64,000 nucleotides of DNA, taken from contig JBBSLP010000005.1 of NCBI GenBank assembly GCA_038255145.1, positions 1 through 64,000 on the forward strand. Reading direction: 5' to 3'. This DNA is from WHTX01 sp038255145 (GTDB lineage Bacteria > Actinomycetota > Acidimicrobiia > Acidimicrobiales > CAIXPF01). The position numbers were made by a program, and so were the translations under genes. Shown piece after piece: positions 32,317-41,978 of this stretch; the stretch's first letter is position 1, and every line of letters starts with the position of its first letter. Below the pieces are notes generated by a model that was not told the origin of the DNA, did not search any database, and was given only the letters and a program-made list of their open reading frames with translations.

Positions 32317-33081
32317 GTGACCACGACGTTGATGACCTACAACATCCGCAACGGCCGGGCCTTCGACGGGCGCAACCTGTGGTGGTTGCGGCGCCGCGCC
32401 GTCCTCGACGTGATCCGCTCGGTCGGACCCGACATCGTCGGACTGCAGGAGGTGTACGGGTTCCAGCTCCACTACCTGCGCCGCCACCTGGCCGGCTTCG
32501 ATGTCGAGGGCCACGGCCGGGCGGCCCGGGGACGGGGGGAGCACGTGCCCGTGCTGGTGCGGGCCGACCGCTTCGACGTCGAGGGCAGCGAGACCCGCTG
32601 GTTCGGTGTCCGCCCCCTGGCCCGCCGGTGGGAGCTGTGGGGCCGGCACGGCTCCCGGGTCGTCACCCTGGTCCGGCTGCGCCACCGGGCCACAGGCCGG
32701 TCGGTAGGGGTGGCCAACACCCACCTCGATCCCCACTCCGCCGGGGAGCGCGATCGAAGTACGGCCACCCTGGTGCGCTGGCTGGCCGAGGAGCCCGACC
32801 GACCCTGGGTGGTGCTGGGGGACCTCAACGCCACGGTGGCGGAGCCCGCCGTGGCCCTGGTGCTGGCCGCGGGCTACGAGGACGTGCTCGCTCGAATGGC
32901 GCCGGCCGGCCCCGGTGTGGCCACCGCCCACGGGTTCAGCGGCAGCTTCGACGGGGGGCGCATCGACCACGTGCTCGTGCCCGCTGACCTGGGGGCGGGG
33001 CCGGGGCGGATCCTCCACCGGCGCCCCCGGGGGCGGCTGGCCAGCGACCACTGGCCGGTGGTGGCCGAGATCGACGTGTGA
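32317..33081 (+). CDS. Endonuclease/exonuclease/phosphatase family protein
   Basis: This 254-residue EEP-fold hydrolase has the ordered motifs TYNIRNG (7-13), GLQEVYG (about 43-49), NTHLD (about 132-136), VLGDLNA (about 166-172), and the closing IDHVLVP and SDHWPVVAEI. All catalytic positions (Asn, Glu, His, Asp-Asn, Asp-His) are intact. It should hydrolyse a phosphodiester or phosphomonoester; the substrate is unknown. There is no signal peptide. GTG 32317 follows GAGGAGG by 6 nt, a strong ribosome-binding site. Confidence 0.88.
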   Translation: MTTTLMTYNIRNGRAFDGRNLWWLRRRAVLDVIRSVGPDIVGLQEVYGFQLHYLRRHLAGFDVEGHGRAARGRGEHVPVLVRADRFDVEGSETRWFGVRPLARRWELWGRHGSRVVTLVRLRHRATGRSVGVANTHLDPHSAGERDRSTATLVRWLAEEPDRPWVVLGDLNATVAEPAVALVLAAGYEDVLARMAPAGPGVATAHGFSGSFDGGRIDHVLVPADLGAGPGRILHRRPRGRLASDHWPVVAEIDV

Positions 33082-33109
33082 CCGGTGCCGGGATCGGGGT
33101 CCGGCGGCC

Positions 33110-33901
33110 TCAGCTTGCGGCGGGGGTGTGGTGGTGGCCCGCCCGGCGGGCCCGGGAGGCGGGGTCCTGGCCGTAGTACGTCGCCAGCAGGTCGTACAGC
33201 TCGCGGTTGTGGGCCTCGAGGGCCAGGGGCACGTTGAGGAAGGCCTCGCTGGCCACGGCGAAGAACTCGGCCTCGTTGACCCCGGCGTAGGGACGCAGCA
33301 CGGGGTGGCGATCAGTGCCGTCGCGCACCACGTCGAGCTCGGCCCGGCACACGGCCACCCAGCGTTCGGCCAGCTCGCGGTCGCCAAGGGGAGGCACCCC
33401 GTCGGCGTAACCGTCGAGCATGTCCAACTTGTGGGCGAACTCGTGGTGCACGACGTTGGATCCCCACTCGGGGTGGGCCGAACCCTGGAGCACGGCATCC
33501 CAGGCGATGAGGATGGGCCCCCGCTCGTCCGACGCCTGGCCGAGGATGGGCATGGGGTCGTCGCTGACCGTGCCTGCGGTGGGCCCGGCCCGCTCACCCG
33601 TGGTGGTGACCGTGGTGGGGTGCACGATGATGGCCGAGACGATGCGGTACTGGTCCTGGCCCAGTCCCAGCACCAGGAGGGCGGCCTGGGCGGCGATGAG
33701 GACCCGCACCTCGTCGGTCAGGCTGAAGCCCCGGGCCGCCTCCCAGTGCTTGGACCCCAGCAGCCACCGGGCCGTCTCCTGCACGCTGGCCTGCTCGTCA
33801 TCGTCGAGCTGGGCCCACAGGGCCATGCGGGTGGTGACCACGTCGTGCCACGACTCGGGCAGGGCGTCGCCCGAGCCGCCGTGGTGCCTACGCCAGAGCA
33901 T
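33110..33901 (-). CDS. mtfA: MtfA-like zinc-dependent peptidase
   Basis: This peptidase of about 263 residues belongs to the MtfA (Mlc titration factor A) family. The zinc motif HEFAH with the following KLDMLDG sits near residues 148-159, and a downstream Glu region (EAEFFAVASEAFLN) supplies the third ligand. The N-terminal part starts with RRHHGGSGDALPESWHDVV. ATG 33901 is preferred; the longer ORF to 34048 adds Pro/Gly-rich sequence running back toward the next gene. In E. coli MtfA binds the glucose regulator Mlc; in actinobacteria its role is not settled. Confidence 0.87.
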   Translation of the reverse strand: MLWRRHHGGSGDALPESWHDVVTTRMALWAQLDDDEQASVQETARWLLGSKHWEAARGFSLTDEVRVLIAAQAALLVLGLGQDQYRIVSAIIVHPTTVTTTGERAGPTAGTVSDDPMPILGQASDERGPILIAWDAVLQGSAHPEWGSNVVHHEFAHKLDMLDGYADGVPPLGDRELAERWVAVCRAELDVVRDGTDRHPVLRPYAGVNEAEFFAVASEAFLNVPLALEAHNRELYDLLATYYGQDPASRARRAGHHHTPAAS

Positions 33902-34035
33902 GGCTTTGCCCGACCATCGGGGCAGCGTAGCGAGGCGCCCGTGGCCCCCGGCGCCAACGGGGTCAAGCCCCCCGGGCCGCGGGTAGGGGTACCGGAGGGG
34001 CGCGATGCCCCCCGTGGTCGCAGAGGAGCAGCCGG

Positions 34036-34899
34036 ATGGCCGAATCACGTCTGAGCATCGATGTGGGGGTGGACGACCTCTTCGGCGTGCTCTCCGATCC
34101 GTACTCGTACCCGGAGTGGCTGGTGGGGGCGAAGGAGATCCGTTCCCTCGATCCCGACTGGCCGGCGGCGGGCTCGTCCTTCCGCCACCGCGTCGGCTTC
34201 GGACCCATCCAGAGCGCCGACGCCACCTGCATCGTCGAGATCACCGTCCCCCGGCTGTTGGCCCTCGATGCCCACGCCCGCCCCTTCGGCCGCGTCCTGG
34301 TCCGCTTCGAGCTCAGCGCGGTGGGGGAGGGCCGGACCGAGCTGTTGATCCACGAGGAGCCCACCAGCCCGGTGATGAGCCAGCTCCGCCCCCTGGTCGA
34401 GGCCTCCATCAGAGCCCGCAACGAACGCTCGCTCATCCGCCTGCGTCGCTTCCTGGAGGAGCGGGGCGGGTCCACCCGCACGGTCGAGGACGGTGGCGGC
34501 GCCATCTTCCCCTTCGCCTTCACCGGCGTCCAGGGCGGCCTGGTGCGCCTGTTCGGCGTGTCCCCGGCGTCGGCCTGGGTCGAGCTGCGGGACGGCGACC
34601 TGGAGATCCACTTCGGGCCCTGGAACCTGCGCACCAGGTCGGCCAACGTCACCGGCCTCGACCGCAGCGGCCCCTACTCCCTGCTCAAGGTGGGTGGTCC
34701 CGCCCACCTGTCCCTGGTCGACCACGGCGTCACCTTCGCCACCAACACCGACGCCGGCGTGTGCCTGACCTTCGATGACCCCGTCCCCGCCCTGGCGCCG
34801 CGAGGGTGGTTGGCCCACCCCGGAGCCACGGTCACGGTGGCCGATCCGGCGGCGTTCCTGGATACCGTCGGACGGCTGACCGCGGTCCGCACCCCCTGA
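34036..34899 (+). CDS. SRPBCC-family protein with extra C-terminal domain
   Basis: This 287-residue protein has an N-terminal SRPBCC/polyketide-cyclase-like ligand-binding domain (1-135; VDDLFGVLSDPYSYPEWLVG and a later helix with LVEASIRARNERSLIRLRRF). A second beta-rich domain follows (about 150-287), with VELRDGDLEIHFGPWNLRT. The second part looks like a PH-type small domain found in other actinobacterial hypotheticals, which is an inference. GAGGAG before ATG 34036 supports the start. Lipid or small hydrophobic ligand binding is plausible, with no evidence for the ligand. Confidence 0.8.
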   Translation: MAESRLSIDVGVDDLFGVLSDPYSYPEWLVGAKEIRSLDPDWPAAGSSFRHRVGFGPIQSADATCIVEITVPRLLALDAHARPFGRVLVRFELSAVGEGRTELLIHEEPTSPVMSQLRPLVEASIRARNERSLIRLRRFLEERGGSTRTVEDGGGAIFPFAFTGVQGGLVRLFGVSPASAWVELRDGDLEIHFGPWNLRTRSANVTGLDRSGPYSLLKVGGPAHLSLVDHGVTFATNTDAGVCLTFDDPVPALAPRGWLAHPGATVTVADPAAFLDTVGRLTAVRTP

Positions 34900-34957
34900 A
34901 ACCATCGCACGACGGCTGACCCGACCGCCCCGCGGTGGCCACGCCGAGGGAGGACCC

Positions 34958-36550
34958 ATGCCCAGGCGCCGGCTGCGCGTCGCTGTCGTCGGGCTGTTGT
35001 CCCTGGTCACGGCGGTCCTCACCGGCTGTCGGTCCCCGGGCGGTTCGGGTGGTGACCTGCCCACGGTCACCACGGTGGCCGGGGAGCGGACGCTGCGCCT
35101 GGCCACTGCGGTCCCCGTCACCTCCGTCGACCCCGACCGACCCGAGGGTCCCGCGGCGGTGCAGCTGATCACGGCCCTCTACCAGGGTCTGGTGGCGTAC
35201 GCCGCCGACAGCACCGCCTCGATCGTCGGCGATCTGGCCGATCGCTGGGAGCGCTCCGAGGATGGGCTGACCTATCGCTTCACCCTGCGCGGCGGGGTGT
35301 CCTTCTCCGGCGGGGGGCCCGTCGACGCCGCCGCGGTGCGGGCCAGCTTCGCGCGCCGCACCGACCCTGCGGTGGCCTCCCCCCTGGCTGGCGGGCTGTC
35401 CGCCGTGGCCGGCTACGACACCCCGGACCCCGCCACCTTCGTCATCCACCTGGCCCGGCCCGACCTTGCCCTGCTCGACCACCTGGCCAGCGCCGAGGGG
35501 CCCCGGGTGGTGGATCCTGCCGTCGTCGCCGCCCACGGCGCCGACCAGGCCCGGGGCTGGTTGCGCACGGCTTCGGCCGGGACCGGGCCCTACGTGGTGG
35601 GCGCCACCTCGAAGGGGGTGTGGGTGCTGGCCCGCAACCCGGCCTTCCCCGGAACGGCACCGGCCTACGCCCACGTCGCCCTGCGCGTGGTGGCCGATCC
35701 CGCCGACCAGGTCGCCGCCCTCGAGCGGGGCGAGCTCGACGTCGTCGACGACCCCTCGGCCACGGTGGTCGCCGACCTCGGCGCCCGGGCCGGGTTCGAC
35801 GTGGTGACCTTCCCGGCGCTGCAGAAGGCCTGGGTCCACCTCAACCCCGGGCGGGCGCCGCTCGACGAGCGTCCCCTGCGCGCCGCGCTCCGGGCCGCCA
35901 TCGACCGCCCGGCTCTCGTGGCCCAGGTGTGGGGGCCGGCGCCGGACCCCTCCGCGCCGATGGCCCGGGTGTCGGACCAGCTGTACCCACCGGGTCTGGT
36001 GCCCCCCGTCGACGCCCCCGAACCCTGGGCCTTCGCGCCGATGGAGGCCGATGCCGCCCTGGGCGATGCTCCCCTCGTGCTGGTCTACGCAGCCGAGCAC
36101 CCCGGCGACGTCACCGCGGCGCAGGCGCTGGCCGACCAGTTGGAGGTGGCCGGCCTGCACGTGCGGGTGGTGGCGGTCGACGCTGACGACCGGGCGTCCT
36201 GGCGGGAGGACCTGACCCGGGCGCCGCACCTCTTCTACGAGGTCGCCCACCCGGCCTCGGCCCACCCCACCAGCTGGGCGGGACCGTGGTGGGGCCCCGA
36301 CGCAGCACCCGACGTGCTGGGTGGGGGAGCGGCCGCCGCCGCGTCCGTGGTCGCCCGAGCCGTCGCCGCTCCCGTCCCGACCGCAGCCGCCACGGCGTTC
36401 GCGGCGGCAGGCGACGACGTCTACCGGTCGGTGGGCTACCTCAGCCTGGCCGACGTGTCCGACACCTTCGTCGCCCGGGTCGGTGCCCTCGACGGCCTCG
36501 GCCACTGGCTCACCGTCCCCGCCACCCTGGCCCTGTCGCGGGCCGGTTGA
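34958..36550 (+). CDS. ABC transporter substrate-binding lipoprotein (family 5)
   Basis: This 530-residue extracytoplasmic binding protein of the oligopeptide/nickel type (SBP family 5) has a signal peptide (RRRLRVAVVGLLSLVTAVLTGC) with the lipobox Cys at about residue 25. The family signature follows: ITALYQGLVAYAADSTASIVGDLADRWERSEDGLTY and later GTGPYVV, plus HLNPGRAPLDERPLRAALRAAID. No permease or ATPase genes lie next to it, so it is an orphan. GGGAGGA 5 nt upstream supports ATG 34958. The C-terminal lobe is shorter than usual and Ala-rich. Confidence 0.88.
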   Translation: MPRRRLRVAVVGLLSLVTAVLTGCRSPGGSGGDLPTVTTVAGERTLRLATAVPVTSVDPDRPEGPAAVQLITALYQGLVAYAADSTASIVGDLADRWERSEDGLTYRFTLRGGVSFSGGGPVDAAAVRASFARRTDPAVASPLAGGLSAVAGYDTPDPATFVIHLARPDLALLDHLASAEGPRVVDPAVVAAHGADQARGWLRTASAGTGPYVVGATSKGVWVLARNPAFPGTAPAYAHVALRVVADPADQVAALERGELDVVDDPSATVVADLGARAGFDVVTFPALQKAWVHLNPGRAPLDERPLRAALRAAIDRPALVAQVWGPAPDPSAPMARVSDQLYPPGLVPPVDAPEPWAFAPMEADAALGDAPLVLVYAAEHPGDVTAAQALADQLEVAGLHVRVVAVDADDRASWREDLTRAPHLFYEVAHPASAHPTSWAGPWWGPDAAPDVLGGGAAAAASVVARAVAAPVPTAAATAFAAAGDDVYRSVGYLSLADVSDTFVARVGALDGLGHWLTVPATLALSRAG

Positions 36551-36577
36551 TGGCCCGGCGGGCGACCGCTGATGGGG

Positions 36578-36772
36578 TCAGTGGCGCCCGTGGCCGTGGC
36601 GGTGGGCGGCCAGGTGACCGAAGGCCGGGGTGGTCCGCAAGGTGGTGGGGGAGGTCGTCGTACGCCGGTTGTTGCGAGTCATCCCGATGCTCACCACCAG
36701 GAAGGACACCATCGCCCCCAGGGCCGCCAGGCCCAGGAGCAACAGCAGGAGCTCCGCCAGTCCCACGGTCAT
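36578..36772 (-). CDS. Small single-helix membrane protein
   Basis: This predicted 64-residue peptide has one long hydrophobic helix (LAELLLLLLGLAALGAMVSF, then LVVSIG) followed by a basic, Thr-rich tail that ends in HRHGHGRH. The His-rich end could bind metal. ATG 36772 is preferred to a start at 36805, which adds only eleven unremarkable residues. There is no recognisable family. It converges on the binding-protein gene and is divergent from the amidohydrolase gene. Confidence 0.5.
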   Translation of the reverse strand: MTVGLAELLLLLLGLAALGAMVSFLVVSIGMTRNNRRTTTSPTTLRTTPAFGHLAAHRHGHGRH

Positions 36773-36953
36773 GACGATCGTGTTACCCAAACCGACGGTG
36801 CGCAACCCGCGTGCCGCGCAAGAAATAGCACCGCTCGCCCGCGTGCGCCCACGCCCCGCCGACCGGCGACCTTGACGTCATCGTCAACAGGGGTCGTCCG
36901 CCACGGTCGCAGGGGAGTAAGGTCCTGTCATCCGGCGAGCAGGGGGATGACGC

Positions 36954-38693
36954 GTGCACGACCTCGTCATACGTAGGGGCAAGATCGTCGACGGGACGGG
37001 GGCCCCGGCCAGGGTGGCCGACATCGCCATCGACGGTGACCGCATCACCGAGATCGGCGACGGCGTGGGCGGTTCCGTGGGTGCAGGCCGGCGCGAGATC
37101 GACGCCGACGGCCAGCTCGTCACCCCAGGCTGGGTCGACCTGCACACCCACTACGACGGCCAGGCCACGTGGGACTCCCTCCTGGCCCCGTCCTCCATCC
37201 ACGGCGTGACCTCCGTCGTCATGGGCAACTGCGGCGTGGGCTTCGCGCCGGCCCGCCGGGGCGACGACGACCACGAGTTCCTCATCGCCCTGATGGAGGG
37301 CGTCGAGGACATCCCCGGCTCCGCCCTGCACGAGGGCCTGTCGTGGGAGTGGGAGAGCCTGCCCCAGTACTTCGACGCCGTCGCCGCCCGGCCCCACGCC
37401 GTGGACATCGGTGCCCAGGTCCCCCACGCCGCCCTGCGGGCCTACGTGATGGGGGAGCGGGGTGCGGACCACGAAGAGGACCCCACCCCTGACGAGATCA
37501 GCGAGATGGCCCGGCTCACCGCCGAGGGCCTCGAGGCCGGGGCCCTGGGCTTCGCCACCTCCCGCACCGTCAACCACCGCAGCCGTGACGGTCAGAAGAT
37601 CGGTTCCCTCACCGCCCGCAGCGAGGAGATCCTCGGCATCGCCGAGGCCCTGCGCATGACGGGCAAGGGCGTGCTCCAGTTCGTGTCCGACTTCCGCGAC
37701 GTGGACTACGAGCTCGGCCTGATGAAGGCCGCCGCCCAGCTGGCCGGGCGGCCGGCGTCGGTGTCCCTGGTCCAGGTCGACGTGGTGCCCGACAAGTGGC
37801 GCCAGGTGCTGAGCTGGCTCGACAAGGCCCACGCCGACGGCGTGGACATCAAGGCCCAGTGCGCCCCGCGCACCGTCGGTCTGCTCATCGGCCTCGAGGG
37901 CTCGCTGCACCCCTTCGTGCGCTGCGCCTCCTACCTGCCCATCGCCGGGCTGCCCCTGCACGAGCGGGTGGCCAAGATGCGCGACCCCGAGCTCAAGCGC
38001 CGCCTGCTCGAAGAGGCGGCCCAGGCCCGCTTCGGCTTCCTCAAGGTCGTGGGCGACACCGGCCAGCGCGTGTTCCGCCTGGGCGACCCGCCCGACTACG
38101 AGCCCGCCCCCGAGGCCTCCATCGGTGCCGAGGCCGGTCGCCTCGGTCGCCAGCCCATGGACCTCATCTACGACCTGCTGCTCGAGCGTGACGGCAAGGA
38201 GCTGCTGTACTCGCCCCTGGGCAACTACGCCGGCGGCAACCTCGACGCGGCGCGCGAGATGCTCCTGTCGGAGCGGACCCTGCCCGGCCTGTCCGACGGT
38301 GGCGCCCATGTGTCGTTCATCTCCGATGGCAGCTTCCCCACCTTCCTGCTCACCCACTGGGCCCGTGACCGCCACCGCGGTGAGAAGTTGCCGCTGGAGT
38401 TCGTGGTCAAGCGTCAGACCATGGACACGGCCCGCCACATCGGCTGGTACGACCGTGGTGTGCTGGCGCCGGGCTACCTGGCCGACCTCAACGTCATCGA
38501 CTTCGAGGGCCTGACCCTGCGGGCGCCGCACATGATCGCCGACCTGCCCGCTGGCGGTCGTCGCCTCATGCAGACCGCTGACGGCTACCGCTACACGGTC
38601 AAGCGGGGCCAGGTCAGCTTCGAGGACGGCGTGTCCACCGGCGCCCTGCCCGGCGAGCTCGTCCGCGGCGGCCGCACCGCACCCGTCGGCTAG
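36954..38693 (+). CDS. D-aminoacylase-like amidohydrolase
   Basis: This 579-residue metal-dependent amidohydrolase of the N-acyl-D-amino-acid deacylase family shows the urease-like entry [19 protein letters not shown] (about 56-74), [17 protein letters not shown] near 83-99, and the closing [19 protein letters not shown] near 505-523. The metal His pair is in DLHTHYD. The late [13 protein letters not shown] near 446 carries the catalytic Asp region. GTG 36954 follows AGGGGGA by 7 nt; TAAGGT at 36918 is a possible -10. Substrate could be an N-acyl-D-amino acid or a cyclic amide. Confidence 0.9.
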   Translation: MHDLVIRRGKIVDGTGAPARVADIAIDGDRITEIGDGVGGSVGAGRREIDADGQLVTPGWVDLHTHYDGQATWDSLLAPSSIHGVTSVVMGNCGVGFAPARRGDDDHEFLIALMEGVEDIPGSALHEGLSWEWESLPQYFDAVAARPHAVDIGAQVPHAALRAYVMGERGADHEEDPTPDEISEMARLTAEGLEAGALGFATSRTVNHRSRDGQKIGSLTARSEEILGIAEALRMTGKGVLQFVSDFRDVDYELGLMKAAAQLAGRPASVSLVQVDVVPDKWRQVLSWLDKAHADGVDIKAQCAPRTVGLLIGLEGSLHPFVRCASYLPIAGLPLHERVAKMRDPELKRRLLEEAAQARFGFLKVVGDTGQRVFRLGDPPDYEPAPEASIGAEAGRLGRQPMDLIYDLLLERDGKELLYSPLGNYAGGNLDAAREMLLSERTLPGLSDGGAHVSFISDGSFPTFLLTHWARDRHRGEKLPLEFVVKRQTMDTARHIGWYDRGVLAPGYLADLNVIDFEGLTLRAPHMIADLPAGGRRLMQTADGYRYTVKRGQVSFEDGVSTGALPGELVRGGRTAPVG

Positions 38694-38699
38694 GACCCT

Positions 38700-38737
38700 G
38701 GTGACCGCCTGCTGGCAACCGTCGGCCGGCGGTCACC
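38700..38737 (+). terminator. Terminator-like hairpin after the amidohydrolase gene
   Basis: GGTGACCGCC and GGCGGTCACC form a perfect 10-bp stem 6 nt after the stop codon, with an 18-nt loop that can pair further. No T-run follows. Confidence 0.6.
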
Positions 38738-38761
38738 GTGCCACCCTTCTGGTCTGAGCTG

Positions 38762-38773
38762 CCTGTATACAGG
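38762..38773. promoter_or_regulatory. Palindromic operator candidate before the amidase gene
   Basis: CCTGTATACAGG is a perfect 12-bp palindrome in an AT-richer patch. A second inverted repeat (GTTCAC ... GTGAAC) lies at 38797-38827. The TGTATACA core resembles GntR-type binding sites, but no such regulator gene is nearby. The site is about 140 bp before the amidase start. Confidence 0.4.
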
Positions 38774-38912
38774 GTTCTCGTCGCCGCAACCTCTGGTTCA
38801 CACGCCCGAAACACAGGGCTCGTGAACTGAGCCGCCGTGGCCGGGCCCGTCCGGCGCACAGACGAGGAGACAGCGCCGTGCTCGCTGGGGTCGCGGTCAT
38901 GGGGGCACGGGC

Positions 38913-40283
38913 GTGAGCCCGACAGATGGTGTCGAGGAGGCCTTCGCCCGCCTCGACACGCTCGATGACGACGCCGTGTTCATCACCGTGGCCGACCGGG
39001 CTGCGGTCCTGGGCCGGGCCGCCCGCATCGATCCCCGACTACCCCTGGCCGGGCTGCCCTTCGCGGTGAAGGACAACATCGACGTGGCCGGGCTGCCCAC
39101 CACCGCGGCCTGCCGCCCATTCGCCTACGTGCCCGTGTGCTCGGCCGTCGTCGTGGCCCGCCTCGAGGCCGCCGGCGCGGTGTGCGTGGGCAAGACCAAC
39201 CTCGACCAGTTCGCCACCGGCCTGGTCGGCACCCGCAGCCCCTACGGCACCCCCCGCAACCCGCTCGACGCGAGCCTGGTGCCCGGTGGCTCGAGCTCGG
39301 GCTCGGCCGTGGCCGTGGCCGCCGGCGTGGTGCCCTTCACCCTGGGCACCGACACCGCCGGCTCGGGCCGGGTCCCTGCCGCCCAGTGCGGCATCGTCGG
39401 CCTCAAGCCCACCGTGGGTCGCCTGCCCACGGCGGGGATGGTGCCGGCGGTGCGCAGCATCGACTGCGCGTCGGTCTTCGCCACCGACGTTGCCCTGGCC
39501 TCCCGCGCGCTGGCGGCCATGGACGGCTTCGACGTCGCCGACCCCTTCAGTCGCCGACGCCCCGGACCCCCGGAGACGGCGATGGTGAGGCGGGTGGCCG
39601 TACCCGCGGCACCCGACCTCGACGGGCCCGAGGATCGGGCCGCCTGGTCCGACGCACTGGCTGCGCTGGATGCGCTCGACATCGAGGTGGTCGAGGTCGA
39701 CCTGGCCCCCTTCTTCGCCGCCGGGGAGCTGCTCTACGGCGGTCCGTGGGTGGCCGAGCGCTACGCCGCCGTCGGCGACGCCGTGGAACGCTGGCCCGAG
39801 GCCGCCGATCCCACCGTGGCCGCCATCATCCTCGGTGGCCGCACCCCCAGTGCCGTGGACGCCTACCGGGGGGCCTACCGCCTGGCCGAGCTGCGCCGGG
39901 CCAGCGAGGCCACCTGGGACGTGGCCGACGTGCTCGTCGTGCCCACCACCCCCGGCCCCGCCACCGTGGCCGAGGTGGCTGCGGACCCTGTGGGCCGCAA
40001 CACCCGCCTGGGTCGCTACACCACCTTCACCAACCTGTTGGACCTGTGCGCCATGGCCGTGCCCGGCCCTCCCCGGCCCGACGGCTGGCCGGCCGGCCTC
40101 ACGGTGACCGCCCCGGCCTGGCGCGACGAGGTGGTGGGCGCGTTCGCCGCCCGTCTGGCCGATGCCGTGGCCTCGGACCGGTCCCCGGTCCCCGGCCCCG
40201 GCCCCGGCCCCGGCGGCTGCGGGCTGACGGCTGTCGGCCTGGTGACTCCACGGGACCGCGCCGGCGGCGATCGGTCTTGGTGA
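38913..40283 (+). CDS. atzF: Allophanate-hydrolase-like amidase
   Basis: This 456-residue amidase-signature protein is closest in character to the N-terminal domain of allophanate hydrolase: VKDNIDVAGLPTTAAC, KTNLDQFATGLVGTRSPYG and GTDTAGSGRVPAAQ. The Ser-Ser-Lys triad is visible: Lys in FAVKDN (about 51), the cis-Ser in GGSSSGSAVAV (about 129), and the nucleophile Ser in DTAGSGRV (about 153). It lacks the C-terminal decarboxylase-assisting domain of full-length AtzF (about 600 residues). Its last 35 residues are Pro/Gly-rich with no match. No urea carboxylase gene is adjacent, so another amide is possible. Confidence 0.83.
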   Translation: MSPTDGVEEAFARLDTLDDDAVFITVADRAAVLGRAARIDPRLPLAGLPFAVKDNIDVAGLPTTAACRPFAYVPVCSAVVVARLEAAGAVCVGKTNLDQFATGLVGTRSPYGTPRNPLDASLVPGGSSSGSAVAVAAGVVPFTLGTDTAGSGRVPAAQCGIVGLKPTVGRLPTAGMVPAVRSIDCASVFATDVALASRALAAMDGFDVADPFSRRRPGPPETAMVRRVAVPAAPDLDGPEDRAAWSDALAALDALDIEVVEVDLAPFFAAGELLYGGPWVAERYAAVGDAVERWPEAADPTVAAIILGGRTPSAVDAYRGAYRLAELRRASEATWDVADVLVVPTTPGPATVAEVAADPVGRNTRLGRYTTFTNLLDLCAMAVPGPPRPDGWPAGLTVTAPAWRDEVVGAFAARLADAVASDRSPVPGPGPGPGGCGLTAVGLVTPRDRAGGDRSW

Positions 40284-41006
40284 TCGTTTGCTCCGCCGGT
40301 GCTGGCGGTGGTGGGCGGTCGTTCGCAAGGTCCGCGACCGAGGACCGGGGTGGTCACTGCGTGGTGCCGGGGCTGCTGGGTCTACTGCTGCTGGGGAAGG
40401 GGGCATCGGCCTGGTGGGCGCGGCTCCACTGCAGCCTGGACCACCGTGGCGGGGGCTGAACCTGCACTGTTGCCGGTACGCCGGAGGGCCAAGGCCCGAG
40501 ACGCACGCTGAGCGCTGGCCAGACGTGCTGGGTGATCAGGTCCGAAGCGACCGACCCCGTCCGCCTTTCGCGAAGGATCGTGTACCTGCCCGGTGCACGA
40601 CCTTTCGCGAAACCGGATCAACCGGTCCCTGTGGTCACGGCTGCCACCCAACCGCGTGCCGTCACCACGCCGTGCGTCAAACCCGGTGATCGGCCCAGCC
40701 GCACGGGCAACGGAAGCCGACAACGCCACCCAAGCCCCCCTTCCCCACCAGCAGTGGAGCCAGCCGGCATGGAACGAGGCACCTGCCCACCCCGGGCCGA
40801 CGTCACCCCACCCCAAGGCTGGACCTCGCCACCGCCCAGCAGGCACAGCCAGGTACCAACACGGCCATCGACCGTGAGACCACCGCCGATTCGGCGTCGA
40901 TTCGGCCGAACGGAGCCACGGTCGCCGCCAGGCCACTCGGGTCGTCGGTCCTCGGTCCTCGGTCCTCGGTCGTCAGGCCTCCGGACCGAGTCGCCCGAGG
41001 GCCGGG
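40284..41006. other. 723-bp gap without a convincing gene
   Basis: Several ORFs of 100-200 codons exist here but have Arg/Pro/His-rich shadow composition and no conserved motif. The gap holds the palindromic element at 40566-40612, a variant of the dispersed 17-mer at 40888-40904, and three tandem TCGGTCC units near 40948-40970. Confidence 0.6.
40566..40612. repeat. 47-bp palindromic repeat, relative of the copy inside mftF
   Basis: Two 21-nt arms match at 18 of 21 positions when folded, with a 5-nt centre TGCCC. Both outer ends read TTTCGCGAA inward. The left arm and the mftF element share TTTCGCGAAGGAT-GTG-ACCTG, apart from the two variable positions. It stands in a gene-free gap and has no T-tract. 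Confidence 0.75.
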
Positions 41007-41978
41007 TCAGTAGCCGGCGGCGGTGTCGACGATGCCTTCGAGGGGCTCGCCGGCCAGGTAGCGGCGCAGGTTGTCCACGAACATGGCCAGGGCCCGGTCG
41101 AGGATGTCGGGGGCCGACCACGACACGTGGGGGCTGACGTAGACGTTGGCGTGTTGGGACAACGGGTGCTCGACGGGCAGGGGCTCGGGGTCGGTGACGT
41201 CGAGGCTGGCCCGGCCCACCCTGCCGTCGTCCAGCGCCACGAGCAGGGCGTCCTGGTCGACGAGGGAGCCCCGGGCCACGTTGACCAGGTGGACGCCGGG
41301 CTTGACCTTGGCCAGGGCGGCGGCATCGATGAGGCGATGGCTGTCGGCGGTGCTCGGCGCAGCCAGCACCAGGTGGTCGGCCCGGGCCAGGACCTCGTCG
41401 AGGCCGACGATGGTCACGCCATCGACCTCGCTGGGCGTGGCCGTGCGCCGGGTGGCGATGACCGTCATGTCGAAGGCCAGAGCCTTCCTGGCCACCTCCT
41501 GGGCGATGCTGCCGAAGCCGACCAGTCCCAGCGTCCTGCCCGACAGGTGGCCCAGGGAGATGCGGCTGCCGTCGACGCCGGGTTCCCAGGTGCGGGGCAG
41601 GTCCTTGACCGCAGCCAGCATGGTGGCCAGCACGAACTCGGCGATGGCCGGGCTCTGCACCCCCCGCAGGCACGTGGCCAACCGCCCCGCCAGCAGGGCC
41701 CGGGGGTACTCGTCGACCCCGGCGGACATGGTCTGCACCCACTCGATGCCCTCGGCCCACGGCACCTCGAGGGCCTGGATCTCGGCCTTGGGCAGGTCGC
41801 GTCGGGGCACGGCGAACACGACCCGGGCCGCGGGGCCGGCCAGCTCATCGGGGCCGGGGGCGTGACCGATGTCCACGACTCGCACTCCGGGCACGGCCTC
41901 GTGCACCGCCGCAGCCACCTTGGGTCCGGCCTGGCTCCAGATGACCAGCTCAGCGGCAGGGTCGGCGGCGGCACTCAT
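41007..41978 (-). CDS. D-2-hydroxyacid dehydrogenase family protein
   Basis: This 323-residue NAD-dependent 2-hydroxyacid dehydrogenase has the Rossmann motif GLVGFGSIAQEVARKALAF (about 150-168), LVNVARGSLVDQDAL with the catalytic Arg near 236, and DVTDPEPLPVEHPL carrying the Glu; the catalytic His is in VSPHVSW near 286. It could reduce glyoxylate, hydroxypyruvate or a longer 2-oxoacid. The N-terminal substrate domain (1-105) has MSAGVDEYP. It is on the minus strand and appears monocistronic. Confidence 0.88.
   Translation of the reverse strand: MSAAADPAAELVIWSQAGPKVAAAVHEAVPGVRVVDIGHAPGPDELAGPAARVVFAVPRRDLPKAEIQALEVPWAEGIEWVQTMSAGVDEYPRALLAGRLATCLRGVQSPAIAEFVLATMLAAVKDLPRTWEPGVDGSRISLGHLSGRTLGLVGFGSIAQEVARKALAFDMTVIATRRTATPSEVDGVTIVGLDEVLARADHLVLAAPSTADSHRLIDAAALAKVKPGVHLVNVARGSLVDQDALLVALDDGRVGRASLDVTDPEPLPVEHPLSQHANVYVSPHVSWSAPDILDRALAMFVDNLRRYLAGEPLEGIVDTAAGY

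Noticed and set aside
40382..40936. 184-codon minus-strand ORF in the gap after the amidase
   Set aside because: Trp/Arg/Gly-rich with no conserved motif and no ribosome site, and it spans the palindromic repeat.
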